From: Collinsella sp. AF23-4AC
Lineage (GTDB): Bacteria; Actinomycetota; Coriobacteriia; Coriobacteriales; Coriobacteriaceae
Direction: 5' to 3'
DNA: 51,152 nucleotides
Assembly: GCF_003462685.1 (NCBI RefSeq)
Contig: NZ_QRVE01000015.1
Span: forward strand, 1 to 51,152
Each line of letters starts with the position of its first letter. Positions within the stretch are counted from its first letter, which is position 1. The translations under genes and the position numbers were made by a program. Below are positions 1 through 7,653 of this stretch, piece after piece. Under the pieces are notes generated by a model. It was given only the letters and a program-made list of their open reading frames with translations, did no database searches and had not been told where the DNA came from.

Positions 1-446
1 AAGGAAAGGAATGGCAGGTCGCTTGCGGAGGCCGGGATATCCGTGATGCCGGAACTGCTCAGGGCGCGGCAATATGCGAGCTCCGCGTCATTGGTCTCTC
101 GGTCTCCCACGATGGACCCGGATTGGAAGCCTTCGTCCATGAGCGCGTAGTAGCTCTCGGCAGAATCGAGAAAGGCGGCGTCGGTTTGAGCGGCGAGGGC
201 GGCGTTCGCGTATCTTGCAAGCTCCGCGTCAGCTTGCTGCTCTGGAGATAGGTCTGTGCCGCTGGCCTGGGGCGCGCGCGGATTGAATGCGTCGACAAAG
301 CCCTGCATGCCCTGTTTCATAAAGAAGGGCCCGTAGATGGGTGAATTGAACGCAATGGGTACGGAAAAGGCTGCAGCGAGAACGAGCGTACAAATCCATA
401 CGGCCCTGTCTCTTAGGATTAGTTTGAGAAGAAGTCGACAGTACAT
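1..446 (-). CDS. ABC-2-like permease, partial (3' end outside window)
   Basis: The reading frame starts at ATG 446 and stays open to the window edge (148 codons seen). An AGGTG ribosome site lies about 8 nt upstream. Residues about 14-33 form one hydrophobic segment, followed by a long polar extracytoplasmic-looking stretch rich in Ala, Asp and Glu that ends in a Leu-Pro-Phe-Leu run. That plan (one N-terminal membrane segment, a large outside loop, then more membrane segments) is the same as each half of the permease at 1346-3568. It is therefore probably a third copy of the same permease module. It follows the ATPase gene by about 150 nt on the same strand. The substrate is unknown. Confidence 0.7.
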   Translation of the reverse strand, partial: MYCRLLLKLILRDRAVWICTLVLAAAFSVPIAFNSPIYGPFFMKQGMQGFVDAFNPRAPQASGTDLSPEQQADAELARYANAALAAQTDAAFLDSAESYYALMDEGFQSGSIVGDRETNDAELAYCRALSSSGITDIPASASDLPFLS

Positions 447-564
447 TTAGAAGCACCTACATTTCTCAAAGCGTCGTTAGATTAATAATGACAGACCGAA
501 TGAAGATGCGTGCGACGGGGGCGAGGCGAATGGCTGAGCGGTATCGATATGCGGGTTCAACGGT

Positions 565-570
565 ATTATA
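565..570 (-). promoter_or_regulatory. possible -10 box for the partial permease
   Basis: A perfect TATAAT reads on the minus strand at 570-565, about 120 nt before the permease start at 446. No good -35 box is seen at the usual distance, so a separate promoter between the ATPase and this gene is only a possibility. Confidence 0.25.
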
Positions 571-599
571 TTGACCACATAGATTTTTAACTTGCATTT

Positions 600-1340
600 C
601 TACCCGCCCTTTTCGTAGAGTCGCCGATACGTGCTTAGCGCACCCTCGGCGCGTCCGGCAGGCTTTGCGAAATGGGATCCAGGAGACTTCGGCGCAGCAT
701 CATCTTGCGGAATGCTTCTAATGAGCCTCCCATCCTTCAAAAACAGAATCTCATCGCACAGCCTATCGACCGAATCCAAGATGTGGGATGACATGATGAT
801 GCACGTACCAGAATCGGCCAGCTTCCTGAGAATCTCGGAATGCAAGTCCACCCTGCTGGGGTCGAGCGCGTTCATGGGCTCATCTAATAGAAGGTACCGC
901 GCGCCCGTCGCATACGCAATCGCCAGGGTAAGCTGCTGCTTCATGCCCTGGCTCAGAGTGCGGATCCTCATCTTCGCGAACTCGCCTATCTGCGTTTGTT
1001 CCACTATCTCTTCGATATCGCGAGCATGCGGCCACATATCGCAAACCATCTTGAGGTGATCTTCCGCACGCAATCCGGGATACAGCAGCGTCCCCTCACC
1101 AGGTGCATAGAAGATCATAGAACGGACCTCTCTCGCACCCGTACCCTGCACCTCATCCAGAACGATGCTCCCGTCCACGCGAGGACCCGGCAAACCTGCC
1201 ATCGCACGCAGCAACGTCGTCTTTCCATGCCCGTTCGGAGCGACGAGACCGTAGACCGTACCCGGGGCAAACTCAGCGTTCACCGAATCTACGAGCACCT
1301 TCTTTCCATAAGAGATCGTCAGCGTTTGAAGGTCAATCAT
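600..1340 (-). CDS. ABC transporter ATP-binding protein
   Basis: A 246-residue cytoplasmic ATPase that would drive the adjacent permeases. Visible motifs are Walker A APNGHGKT (34-41, where the usual first Gly is Ala and the usual Ala/Ser before the last Gly is His), signature LSQGMKQ (129-135), Walker B YLLLDEP (149-155) and the switch His186 in SSH. An upstream ATG at 1349 overlaps the permease stop as ATGA. The AAAGGGG ribosome site is about 9 nt before ATG 1340 but directly abuts ATG 1349, so 1340 is chosen. Overlap or near-overlap with the permease stop (1346) implies translational coupling. Family: multidrug/peptide-type ABC-2 ATPases; the substrate cannot be told. Confidence 0.85.
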   Translation of the reverse strand: MIDLQTLTISYGKKVLVDSVNAEFAPGTVYGLVAPNGHGKTTLLRAMAGLPGPRVDGSIVLDEVQGTGAREVRSMIFYAPGEGTLLYPGLRAEDHLKMVCDMWPHARDIEEIVEQTQIGEFAKMRIRTLSQGMKQQLTLAIAYATGARYLLLDEPMNALDPSRVDLHSEILRKLADSGTCIIMSSHILDSVDRLCDEILFLKDGRLIRSIPQDDAAPKSPGSHFAKPAGRAEGALSTYRRLYEKGG

Positions 1341-1345
1341 CGAGA

Positions 1346-3568
1346 TCATCCCCTTTCGATCTTTGGAACACTCAGGCGCACCATCAACGGAGATACGGCG
1401 CCCAAGACCACCAGCAGAGCGCCCGATGCGCCGACGACCTCTCCAAAAGGCATCGCGTTCGTCCCTCGCCCAAGGAACCCAATCGTCCCCACCTGGGAAG
1501 CGGGATCAAACGAGGCGAATGGAGCCAGCAGCGCGACGCCCATGCCCACGCTTTCAACATGAGCGCTCAACGAACCCAACACCAAGAGAACCGCGCAAAC
1601 CATTCCGGTAACAACGGGGTTGCGGCTAATCGCTGCTGTCAACGCAGCGACGACGGAAATCACGCCGTATGCCATGACCAGCAACGGAATACTGCACAAC
1701 ACCGCCTCCCCCACCATGGACGTTGTCGAAGCTCCCGCCCGAATGAGAGCGACGGGATACTCCGATCCACCCGCACCGTTCTTAATCACGGACACAACGA
1801 CAGCGGGAACCATCGACACCAAAAGCAGCACCAAGCCAAGCAGGAGAGCCAGCGCAACAGCCGTCAGAAAACGCACATGCGCTGTTGCGGGGATCTGGAG
1901 AACCAGAAGAGAACGACACTGCAGGTGGGTGCACGCGAGCGATGTGACAACCACGGGCAACAGCAAAAATAAGGAGGGAAGCGCTGCCTGGAGATACGAA
2001 AGGAGGATTAATGGGGGCATCTTCGTACTTAACTCGTAAACCTTGGGGTCCGGCAAGCTCGCGATCGACTCAAGCAGAAGGGCGCGCGCCTCCGCACGAG
2101 AAGGAGTCTCCGGCTCGATTCCGATCGATTGCAGGAGAGTCGCATCTGCCGCGCCCAGCTCACCTCGAGCGCGCTCGTACGTCGCAAGGCTTCGAAACCC
2201 CTCCGCAGGCATAGGCGCGTACACGAAACCCGAAAGAGCATCCCGCATGTCTTCCAGGGCCGCTTTGCCCTCGACGTCCATATTCGCAGCGTTCTGCTCT
2301 AGATACCGATCTATTGAACGGAGCTCCCTATCCCTATACCGAACAGCGGAAACGTTATCAGCGTCAGGAAACATCTCGACCAGAGCCGGGGCCAGCATCG
2401 TCGTCGACATTGCAATCGCGCATACGGCGAGGGTAGGAGAACGCAGGAGCAGTTTCCCCATCGTTCTTACGTATGCAACGGCGGAGGCACAAGCGCTCGA
2501 ACGAGTTGCCGTTCTCGATGCAGTGAAGGAACCTCTCTCAAGACAAATCGGGGATATCGGGCACGCGCAGCCGCTCTTTCCAGCAACGCAAAGCAGGCTA
2601 ATTGCCAGCACCTCGATCCCGATTGCGCATACGGGGGCAATCGCGCCACGCTCGAAGCAAAGTCCAGGCAGATTCACTATCTGCGTTGTCGGGTACGGGC
2701 TATAGGCGCCGACGGTCAACTCAGTGTTCGCATACGTAAGGGGATTCAACAGGGCGAACTCACGTAAAGCGATGGATCTTCCGTAATACCCGGGAACCAT
2801 CGTCACCCCCATCAGGGCACATACGAACACGATTCCAAGCGTAGGGTTATTGGCAATCTTCACGGCAAGGTGAACGACAAGCGAGATGAACGCTGCCACC
2901 AAGAATTGCAAGATGGCCGTCTGCGCGAACACCAGCCAAGCCGGTTTGATAACCGGAGTCGCATATTGAATGTAGCCTATCGGATAGAACGGCGAGCCCG
3001 GGCCATTCTTCACAAGCGCGGCGATTATCCCTGGAAGATTGATGGCGAGGACGGCAAGCATTGCAAAAACACTCGCCCATACGCTCGATGCAACAAGTCT
3101 ACCCAGCTCGCCCATCGGTGCCTGGATGATGAGCTTTTCACGTTTGTTAAGACGCGCGGCAAGGAACGAGACGGCAACGGCCGTTGCGACCCATAGCAAG
3201 TACTCCTTCGATCCGTCATAATAGGTGTACTCTCCATCCGATATCTGCAGAAACGGAAGTAGGGGAGAGAGCGGTGCCAAGATAAGACGTCCCGCGGCAA
3301 GAGGGTACAGAAGCGCGGGCATGCTTGATGAAGAGGTATAGACACCGTCCTCCCCCGCATTCACAAGCGCATCCGCATAGGATGCTGACAATTCCTGCTC
3401 AACACGGGTTATTCCCGACTCGAGGTATTCGACCCGTCCGTCGATGCCAGCCGCGCTCCTGAAGACGGGCAGAGCACAAAGAACCATCAACGCAACAACG
3501 ACAACACAGAGCGACCTGGAGGAGAGAAGCGACCTAAAGATCGCCTTCGAGATTTTGAGCATATTCAT
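1346..3568 (-). CDS. Large ABC permease made of two tandem copies of one module
   Basis: A 740-residue integral membrane protein with about a dozen hydrophobic segments. The start is ATG 3568, with AAGG 6 nt upstream; a longer frame opens at 3634 without a clear ribosome site. Each half has one N-terminal membrane segment (about 19-36 and about 378-398), a large polar loop, then a membrane bundle. The halves match without gaps in the bundle: KNGPGSPFYP at 187 and KNGAGGSEYP at 596, Pro179/Pro588, and NNP/RNP prolines at 242/651, all offset by exactly 409 residues. The protein is therefore a fused pseudo-dimer, and one ATPase gene follows immediately. A hairpin lies between it and the upstream peptide gene. 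No known family name is assigned with confidence; general role as ABC-2-type export permease is inferred. Confidence 0.8.
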   Translation of the reverse strand: MNMLKISKAIFRSLLSSRSLCVVVVALMVLCALPVFRSAAGIDGRVEYLESGITRVEQELSASYADALVNAGEDGVYTSSSSMPALLYPLAAGRLILAPLSPLLPFLQISDGEYTYYDGSKEYLLWVATAVAVSFLAARLNKREKLIIQAPMGELGRLVASSVWASVFAMLAVLAINLPGIIAALVKNGPGSPFYPIGYIQYATPVIKPAWLVFAQTAILQFLVAAFISLVVHLAVKIANNPTLGIVFVCALMGVTMVPGYYGRSIALREFALLNPLTYANTELTVGAYSPYPTTQIVNLPGLCFERGAIAPVCAIGIEVLAISLLCVAGKSGCACPISPICLERGSFTASRTATRSSACASAVAYVRTMGKLLLRSPTLAVCAIAMSTTMLAPALVEMFPDADNVSAVRYRDRELRSIDRYLEQNAANMDVEGKAALEDMRDALSGFVYAPMPAEGFRSLATYERARGELGAADATLLQSIGIEPETPSRAEARALLLESIASLPDPKVYELSTKMPPLILLSYLQAALPSLFLLLPVVVTSLACTHLQCRSLLVLQIPATAHVRFLTAVALALLLGLVLLLVSMVPAVVVSVIKNGAGGSEYPVALIRAGASTTSMVGEAVLCSIPLLVMAYGVISVVAALTAAISRNPVVTGMVCAVLLVLGSLSAHVESVGMGVALLAPFASFDPASQVGTIGFLGRGTNAMPFGEVVGASGALLVVLGAVSPLMVRLSVPKIERG

Positions 3569-3600
3569 CGCCAACCTTAACCTCATCCAGTCGGAACAGA

Positions 3601-3624
3601 GGGGCCGAACAAAATGCTCGGCCC
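3601..3624 (-). terminator. Hairpin between peptide gene and permease (attenuator-like)
   Basis: GGGGCCGA (3601-3608) can pair with TCGGCCC (3618-3624) around a 9-nt loop. On the minus strand no long T run follows, so it could be a weak terminator, a processing site or an attenuator that keeps peptide mRNA more abundant than transporter mRNA. This placement is common after small peptide precursor genes. Confidence 0.45.
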
Positions 3625-3644
3625 TTCCTCGCATCTAGTAGGTG

Positions 3645-3767
3645 CTATAGACAAATCTGGGAAGGAGGCATCGGGGTATCCGCAAAAGCGGGGGCTCCCG
3701 GCAGCAACAGACAAAGAGCGAGGCCGAGGAAAACCAAGAGCTTACACGACTTAACAGTACTGAACAT
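3645..3767 (-). CDS. Small secreted peptide precursor, 40 aa
   Basis: Reading the minus strand from ATG 3767 to TAG 3645 gives 40 residues. A GGAGAGG ribosome site sits just upstream. The product has a classic signal peptide: Lys6 and Lys9, a hydrophobic core at 10-22, a Pro-Gly turn, and an A-F-A cleavage motif (27-29). Cleavage there would release an 11-residue peptide, DTPMPPSQICL, with a single Cys. It is the first gene of the permease/ATPase operon and has a good promoter 36 nt upstream. This layout resembles peptide pheromones, bacteriocins or small exported ligands. I do not recognise the peptide. A chance ORF is the alternative, but ribosome site, signal peptide and promoter all agree. 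Confidence 0.6.
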   Translation of the reverse strand: MFSTVKSCKLLVFLGLALCLLLPGAPAFADTPMPPSQICL

Positions 3768-3802
3768 AATCCTCTCCAATCTAGAGGGGTTTCGGTTGCA
3801 GC

Positions 3803-3831
3803 ATACTGTGATTACTTGCCGGCAAAGTCAA
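3803..3831 (-). promoter_or_regulatory. Promoter of the peptide/transporter operon
   Basis: On the minus strand TTGACT (3831-3826) is followed after 17 nt by CAGTAT (3808-3803). This places a start site near 3796 and gives a leader of about 30 nt before the peptide ATG. The -35 box directly abuts the inverted repeat at 3832-3850. Confidence 0.5.
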
Positions 3832-3850
3832 TTTAACATAAACTGTTAAA
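3832..3850. promoter_or_regulatory. Palindromic operator candidate between divergent genes
   Basis: Perfect 7-bp inverted repeat TTTAACA-N5-TGTTAAA, in the divergent region between the peptide operon and the DUF2975/HTH pair. It touches the -35 box of the peptide promoter, so a bound dimer would block that promoter. The small HTH protein at 4410-4661 is the obvious candidate ligand, but this is inference. Confidence 0.45.
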
Positions 3851-3887
3851 AAGTAACCTGAGTTTTTTAAATTCTTCGGAGGTTATT

Positions 3888-4400
3888 ATGAGTTCCGACA
3901 ATCGCACTCCCCGGCTTCATTCCTTCCGCATCGCATGTGCGATAGCCTCTGCGGCCCTTTGCGCCACCGCCATCGCACAAGTGGCGTTCTCCTTAAAGCC
4001 AGCAATCGAAGTGCTCGACAACCCTGTAATTGCAGACTCCCCCGCGTATCCAGCCCTTGCGATCTCGACATTGGTCCCTGCCGTCATCGGTATCGCTACG
4101 ACCATCCTCAGCGCCGTTCTCGTGTGGACGATCAAGAGCGCAGACCCCTTCAAGAAAGGGTCTGCGACATGCTTGAAGGTGCTCGGCATTCTCTTCGTTG
4201 TTCAAGCTGCCACCAGCCTCTACGCCGGCTCACTCAAAACCTCCGTTTCGATGTTTGGCGGCGAGGGGGCCGTCGGCGCCCAAGAGATAGCTTCATCATT
4301 CGATTGGACCTCTCTGGTTCTCGGCATCGTCCTGTTCATGCTTTCCCAGCTCTTCTTGTACGCCCGAGAGCTGTACCTCGACTCCGACGAGATTGCGTAA
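3888..4400 (+). CDS. DUF2975-type four-helix membrane protein
   Basis: A 170-residue protein with four hydrophobic segments at about 11-33, 54-85, 97-117 and 138-160. A CGGAGG ribosome site lies 5 nt before ATG 3888. The C-terminal membrane segment ends in ARELYLDSDEIA, an acidic tail after the last helix that is typical of DUF2975 proteins (YoaS-like). Across Firmicutes and Actinobacteria such proteins are encoded beside a YozG-type HTH regulator, exactly as here with a 9-nt gap. The biochemical role of the family is not known. The divergent position opposite a peptide/ABC operon suggests a sensor or immunity role, which is inference. Confidence 0.75.
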   Translation: MSSDNRTPRLHSFRIACAIASAALCATAIAQVAFSLKPAIEVLDNPVIADSPAYPALAISTLVPAVIGIATTILSAVLVWTIKSADPFKKGSATCLKVLGILFVVQAATSLYAGSLKTSVSMFGGEGAVGAQEIASSFDWTSLVLGIVLFMLSQLFLYARELYLDSDEIA

Positions 4401-4409
4401 GGAAACGCC

Positions 4410-4661
4410 ATGCCCGTAATTGTTCGCCTCGACAAGATCATGGCCGAGCGAAAGATTTCCTCGAACGAACTTGCCGAAAGGATTGGAACCACGCCCGTGA
4501 ACCTGTCCCGTATTAAAAAAGGGCATATTCGCGGCATTCGCTTCAACACACTCGAGCAGCTATGCCTCGCCCTTCGTTGCCAACCCGGAGACCTTCTCGA
4601 AGTCATGAGCGAAGAGGATGCCCGAAAGGAGTTCGGACTCGATTGGTCCGCCGAGGATTAG
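4410..4661 (+). CDS. YozG-like HTH regulator (XRE, HTH_26)
   Basis: An 83-residue DNA-binding protein. The first 65 residues are a Cro/CI helix-turn-helix: IVRLDKIMAERKIS, then NELAERIGTTPVNLSRIKKG as the two core helices, then the recognisable IRFNTLEQLCLALRCQPGDLL ending. This matches the YozG/HTH_26 type that accompanies DUF2975 proteins. It follows the membrane protein by 9 nt, so the two are probably one operon. The stop codon TAG (4659-4661) is immediately followed, in the same reading frame, by an integrase fragment, so a recombination junction lies at this point. Confidence 0.85.
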   Translation: MPVIVRLDKIMAERKISSNELAERIGTTPVNLSRIKKGHIRGIRFNTLEQLCLALRCQPGDLLEVMSEEDARKEFGLDWSAED

Positions 4662-5387
4662 AGGGCGGTCGTACTCGCCCTGCACACGGGGATGCGAATC
4701 GGCGAGGTCTGCGGCCTTCGGTGGTGCGATGTGGATTTCGAGACGGGCCTGATCTCGATCAGACACTCGGTGGCGTACGCGAAGGGAATGGGTTCGTTCA
4801 TCAAGGACACCAAGACCCATGACGCCAGGGGTATCCCCATCGACCCGGTCGGCCTACTCCCCTTCCTGAAGGAGACCCACGAGATCGACTGCGGAAAGCT
4901 GCGCTTGCGCGGCCTTACCGGGGCGGTCGAGATCGGGGACTGCTACATCCTGTCGGAGCCGGGCGCGACCTTCGCGACGACAAGCTATATCCGCAGGGCG
5001 TTCAAGACGTTCTCGGAGACCAACGGCCTCATGGGCACCAACGACGAGCTGATCACGTTCCACGGCCTTCGCCACACGTTCGCAACGCAGTGGATCCGCC
5101 AAGGCGGCGATATCAAGGCGCTCCAATCGATCCTCGGCCACAAGGACGCCATGGCGACGCTCAACGTCTACGCCGATATCGAGCCCATCTCCAAAATCCA
5201 TAACATGCTGCGCGCCACGCCGTGCCTTTGGCGCGGGCACCTCGGGCCGAGGGTCGATCCGGGTCCCATGTTCCAACAGAGGATCCAGGAGTCCATCGAG
5301 ACGCTCCAGGCGTTCGGCTACGGCATCACCGAGCCGGACGACCGAAATATCGCCATACGCGACGTGAAGACGAACAGTTGGCTCTAG
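4662..5387 (+). pseudogene. Tyrosine recombinase/integrase, 5'-truncated
   Basis: Only the catalytic half of a phage-type integrase remains. From 4662 the frame reads straight into the start of the catalytic domain (...LALHTGMRIGEVCGLRW), with no N-terminal arm- or core-binding domain. Catalytic residues visible in the remnant are Arg in MRIGEV, the HGLRHTFAT box (His and Arg), His in LGHKD and the nucleophile Tyr in LNVYADIE. An ATG at 4692 could initiate a 231-residue product, but no convincing ribosome site is seen. The remnant is evidence that the DUF2975/HTH and transporter genes arrived on, or next to, an integrative element. The last 60 residues after the Tyr box do not look like a usual integrase tail. 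Confidence 0.8.
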
Positions 5388-5782
5388 CTCACCGAGTACG
5401 CGGCAGTGCTGGGCCCATCCCAACTGAGGTCACGGTGGTCCGATAGGGGCGCCGCCCGCGGCATGCGCCGCGGAGCGGTATCCCCTACCGAAGGGCGGGG
5501 ATGCCCTCCGCTTCCAGTTCGGAATCAGCCGTCGGAGGCGTTCGGCTGACTGCGGGAACGGCCTGTCCGCTCAATGTGTTCGGCTGAGATCGGAAATCAA
5601 CCCAACACGAGCCGGACACGCGCCAGACGGCTCTTCCCCGTACGGCCTTCCCCCTTACGCTCATGTTGCAGGCATGTAACGCCGCAGCGAGCGCGCCTTT
5701 TTTGCGCCAGACAGGTACAATGATGAACACTGTACCGTAGCGGAGCGCCCTCGCGCGCCGCAACCACGCGAAAGGGTTTCCC
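5388..5782. other. Intergenic stretch after integrase remnant
   Basis: No gene is supported here. It contains an imperfect hairpin with TAGGGG (5444-5449) facing CCCCTA (5482-5487) and a GC-rich palindrome inside it, two copies of TTCGGCTGA, and near the ACT-protein gene an inverted repeat GGTACA-N11-TGTACC (5714-5736) whose left arm overlaps a TACAAT -10-like box. An attachment site could not be recognised. Confidence 0.4.
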
Positions 5783-6070
5783 ATGGCCGAGATCTCGTCC
5801 TCCCGTATCGTCATCACCGTCCTTGGCAAGAACCGCCCCGGCATCGTCGCCGGCGTCACCCGCGTTCTGGGCGAGGCCAACGTCGACATCCGCGACATTA
5901 CGCAGTCCATTATCGAGGACATCTTCACCATGACCATGCTGGCCGACACCGCCGAGTCCAAGCTCGACTTCGCCGAGCTGCAGAAGGCGTTGGCCGAGGC
6001 CGGCGAACTTTCGGGCGTCAACGTGTCCATCCAGCGCGAGGACGTCTTTAACTTTATGTACCGCCTGTAG
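5783..6070 (+). CDS. ACT domain protein, UPF0237 family
   Basis: A 95-residue single ACT domain. The start of the protein, IVITVLGKNRPGIVAGVTRVL, followed by NVDIRDITQSIIEDIFTMTM, is the characteristic UPF0237 pattern. ACT domains bind small molecules, often amino acids, and in this family probably act as a free-standing regulatory subunit. ATG 5783 is the only sensible start; the ribosome site is weak (GAAAGGG about 7 nt upstream). Citrate synthase follows 77 nt downstream on the same strand. In many Gram-positives this gene pairs instead with a PFL-like UPF0210 protein, which is not next to it here. Confidence 0.85.
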   Translation: MAEISSSRIVITVLGKNRPGIVAGVTRVLGEANVDIRDITQSIIEDIFTMTMLADTAESKLDFAELQKALAEAGELSGVNVSIQREDVFNFMYRL

Positions 6071-6147
6071 CGAACAAGCCGCTCGGGGCAGCTTGACGTC
6101 ATATCGTCCAAGCGCGCGGCCCCAAAGCGGACCGGAGAGGAGCGCGC

Positions 6148-7566
6148 ATGGCCTACGACGCCAAGAAAATCTACTACCGCTTCGACGATCACCTGAGCCG
6201 CCTGGTTCTGGATTACGAGGCGAGCCGTCAGATTTCGCCCGAAAGCGAAAACCTCTACCACGGCCTGCCGACCGCCCCGTACGACGAGGGCCTGTTCGTA
6301 GAGCATAACGTCAAGCGCGGCCTGCGCAACGCCGACGGCTCGGGCGTGGTCGCGGGCCTCACTCGCATCTCGGATGTGCACGGCTACAACAAGGTCGACG
6401 GCAAAGTCGTGCCCGACCAGGGCAAGCTCACGCTACGTGGCTACAGCATCGAGGACCTTGTCAACAACGCCCAGGCCGAGAATCGCTATGGCTACGAAGA
6501 GGTCGCCTACCTGCTCATCACGGGCTCGCTGCCCAACAAAGAAGAGCTCGACGGTTTTTGCGGACGTCTGGGCGCTTTTAGGCACCTGAGCGACGAATAC
6601 GTCAAAGAGTTCCCCATGACCACGGTGTCGTCGAGCATCATGAATGTGCTTCAGCGCGCCGTGCTGCTGCTCTACGCCTTCGACGCCGAGCCCGACGTCA
6701 TTACACCCGAGCACGAAATCGACGTCGCCATCTCCATGCTCGCCCGTCTCCCCCGCATCGCCGCCTTCGCGCATATGGCCTCGGTCGCCAAGCGCCGCGG
6801 CTCCGAGGTTCATGTACCGCACCCCACACCCGGCCTCTCCACCGCCGAGACCATCCTGCAGGTGCTGCGCGGCGGCATGGCATTCACACGCGACGAAGCC
6901 ATGCTGCTCGACGTGATGCTCATGCTGCATGCCGAGCACGGCGGCGGCAACAACTCCACGTTTGCCTGCCGCGTGCTGTCCTCCTCGGCCACCGACCCGT
7001 ATTCCGCCTACGCCGCGGCCATCGGCTCGCTCAAGGGTCCGCGCCACGGTGGCGCCAACGCCAAGGTCGTATCCATGCACGAGGACATCCGTGCGCATGT
7101 CTCCAATTGGGAGGACGAGGACGAGGTCGCAGCCTACCTGGGCAAGATTCTCGACAAGCAGGCCTTCGACGGCACGGGTCTCATCTACGGTATGGGCCAC
7201 GCCGTCTACACGCTGAGCGACCCGCGCGCCGAGGTGTGCCGCCATTACGCGCGCACGCTTGCCGCCAAGAAGGACCTGGGCGATGAGTTCGCGCTCATCG
7301 AGCGCATCGAGCGCCTGGCACCGCAGGTGATGCGCGACCACGGCATGACCAAGCCCATCTGCGCCAACATCGACCTGTACACGGGCTTTATCTACAAGAT
7401 GCTCGGCGTGCCCGAGACGCTCTTTACGCCGCTGTTCGCCGTCGCCCGCATGGCCGGCTGGTCGGCGCACCGCATGGAAGAGCTCTTCTGCGCGCACCGC
7501 ATCATCCGTCCCGCATACCGTCCGGTGATCGAGCCGCTGGAATACAAGCCGCTCGCCGACCGCTAG
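6148..7566 (+). CDS. gltA: Citrate synthase
   Basis: A 472-residue enzyme that condenses oxaloacetate and acetyl-CoA to citrate. The catalytic residues are all visible: His264 in AEHGGGNN (oxaloacetate binding), His300 in GPRHGG, His351 in GMGHAVY and Asp409 in ANIDLYTG. The N-terminal 60 residues are longer than in the minimal type and match the long anaerobe-type enzymes. A GGAGAGGA ribosome site sits before ATG 6148. In an organism of this kind citrate synthase most likely feeds glutamate synthesis rather than a complete cycle. A strong terminator follows at 7591. Confidence 0.93.
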   Translation: MAYDAKKIYYRFDDHLSRLVLDYEASRQISPESENLYHGLPTAPYDEGLFVEHNVKRGLRNADGSGVVAGLTRISDVHGYNKVDGKVVPDQGKLTLRGYSIEDLVNNAQAENRYGYEEVAYLLITGSLPNKEELDGFCGRLGAFRHLSDEYVKEFPMTTVSSSIMNVLQRAVLLLYAFDAEPDVITPEHEIDVAISMLARLPRIAAFAHMASVAKRRGSEVHVPHPTPGLSTAETILQVLRGGMAFTRDEAMLLDVMLMLHAEHGGGNNSTFACRVLSSSATDPYSAYAAAIGSLKGPRHGGANAKVVSMHEDIRAHVSNWEDEDEVAAYLGKILDKQAFDGTGLIYGMGHAVYTLSDPRAEVCRHYARTLAAKKDLGDEFALIERIERLAPQVMRDHGMTKPICANIDLYTGFIYKMLGVPETLFTPLFAVARMAGWSAHRMEELFCAHRIIRPAYRPVIEPLEYKPLADR

Positions 7567-7590
7567 GACGCGGACCGTTATAGAACTCGA

Positions 7591-7628
7591 GCGTGGCCAG
7601 GGCATCACCGCCCTCGGCCACGCTTTTT
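7591..7628 (+). terminator. Rho-independent terminator of gltA
   Basis: GCGTGGCCAGGG (7591-7602) pairs with CCCT and GGCCACGC (7611-7623, one bulged C), giving a 12-bp stem followed by TTTTT (7624-7628). The next gene starts only 26 nt later. Confidence 0.85.
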
Positions 7629-7653
7629 ATGCCAGTAGAAAGGGCTGCATCGA

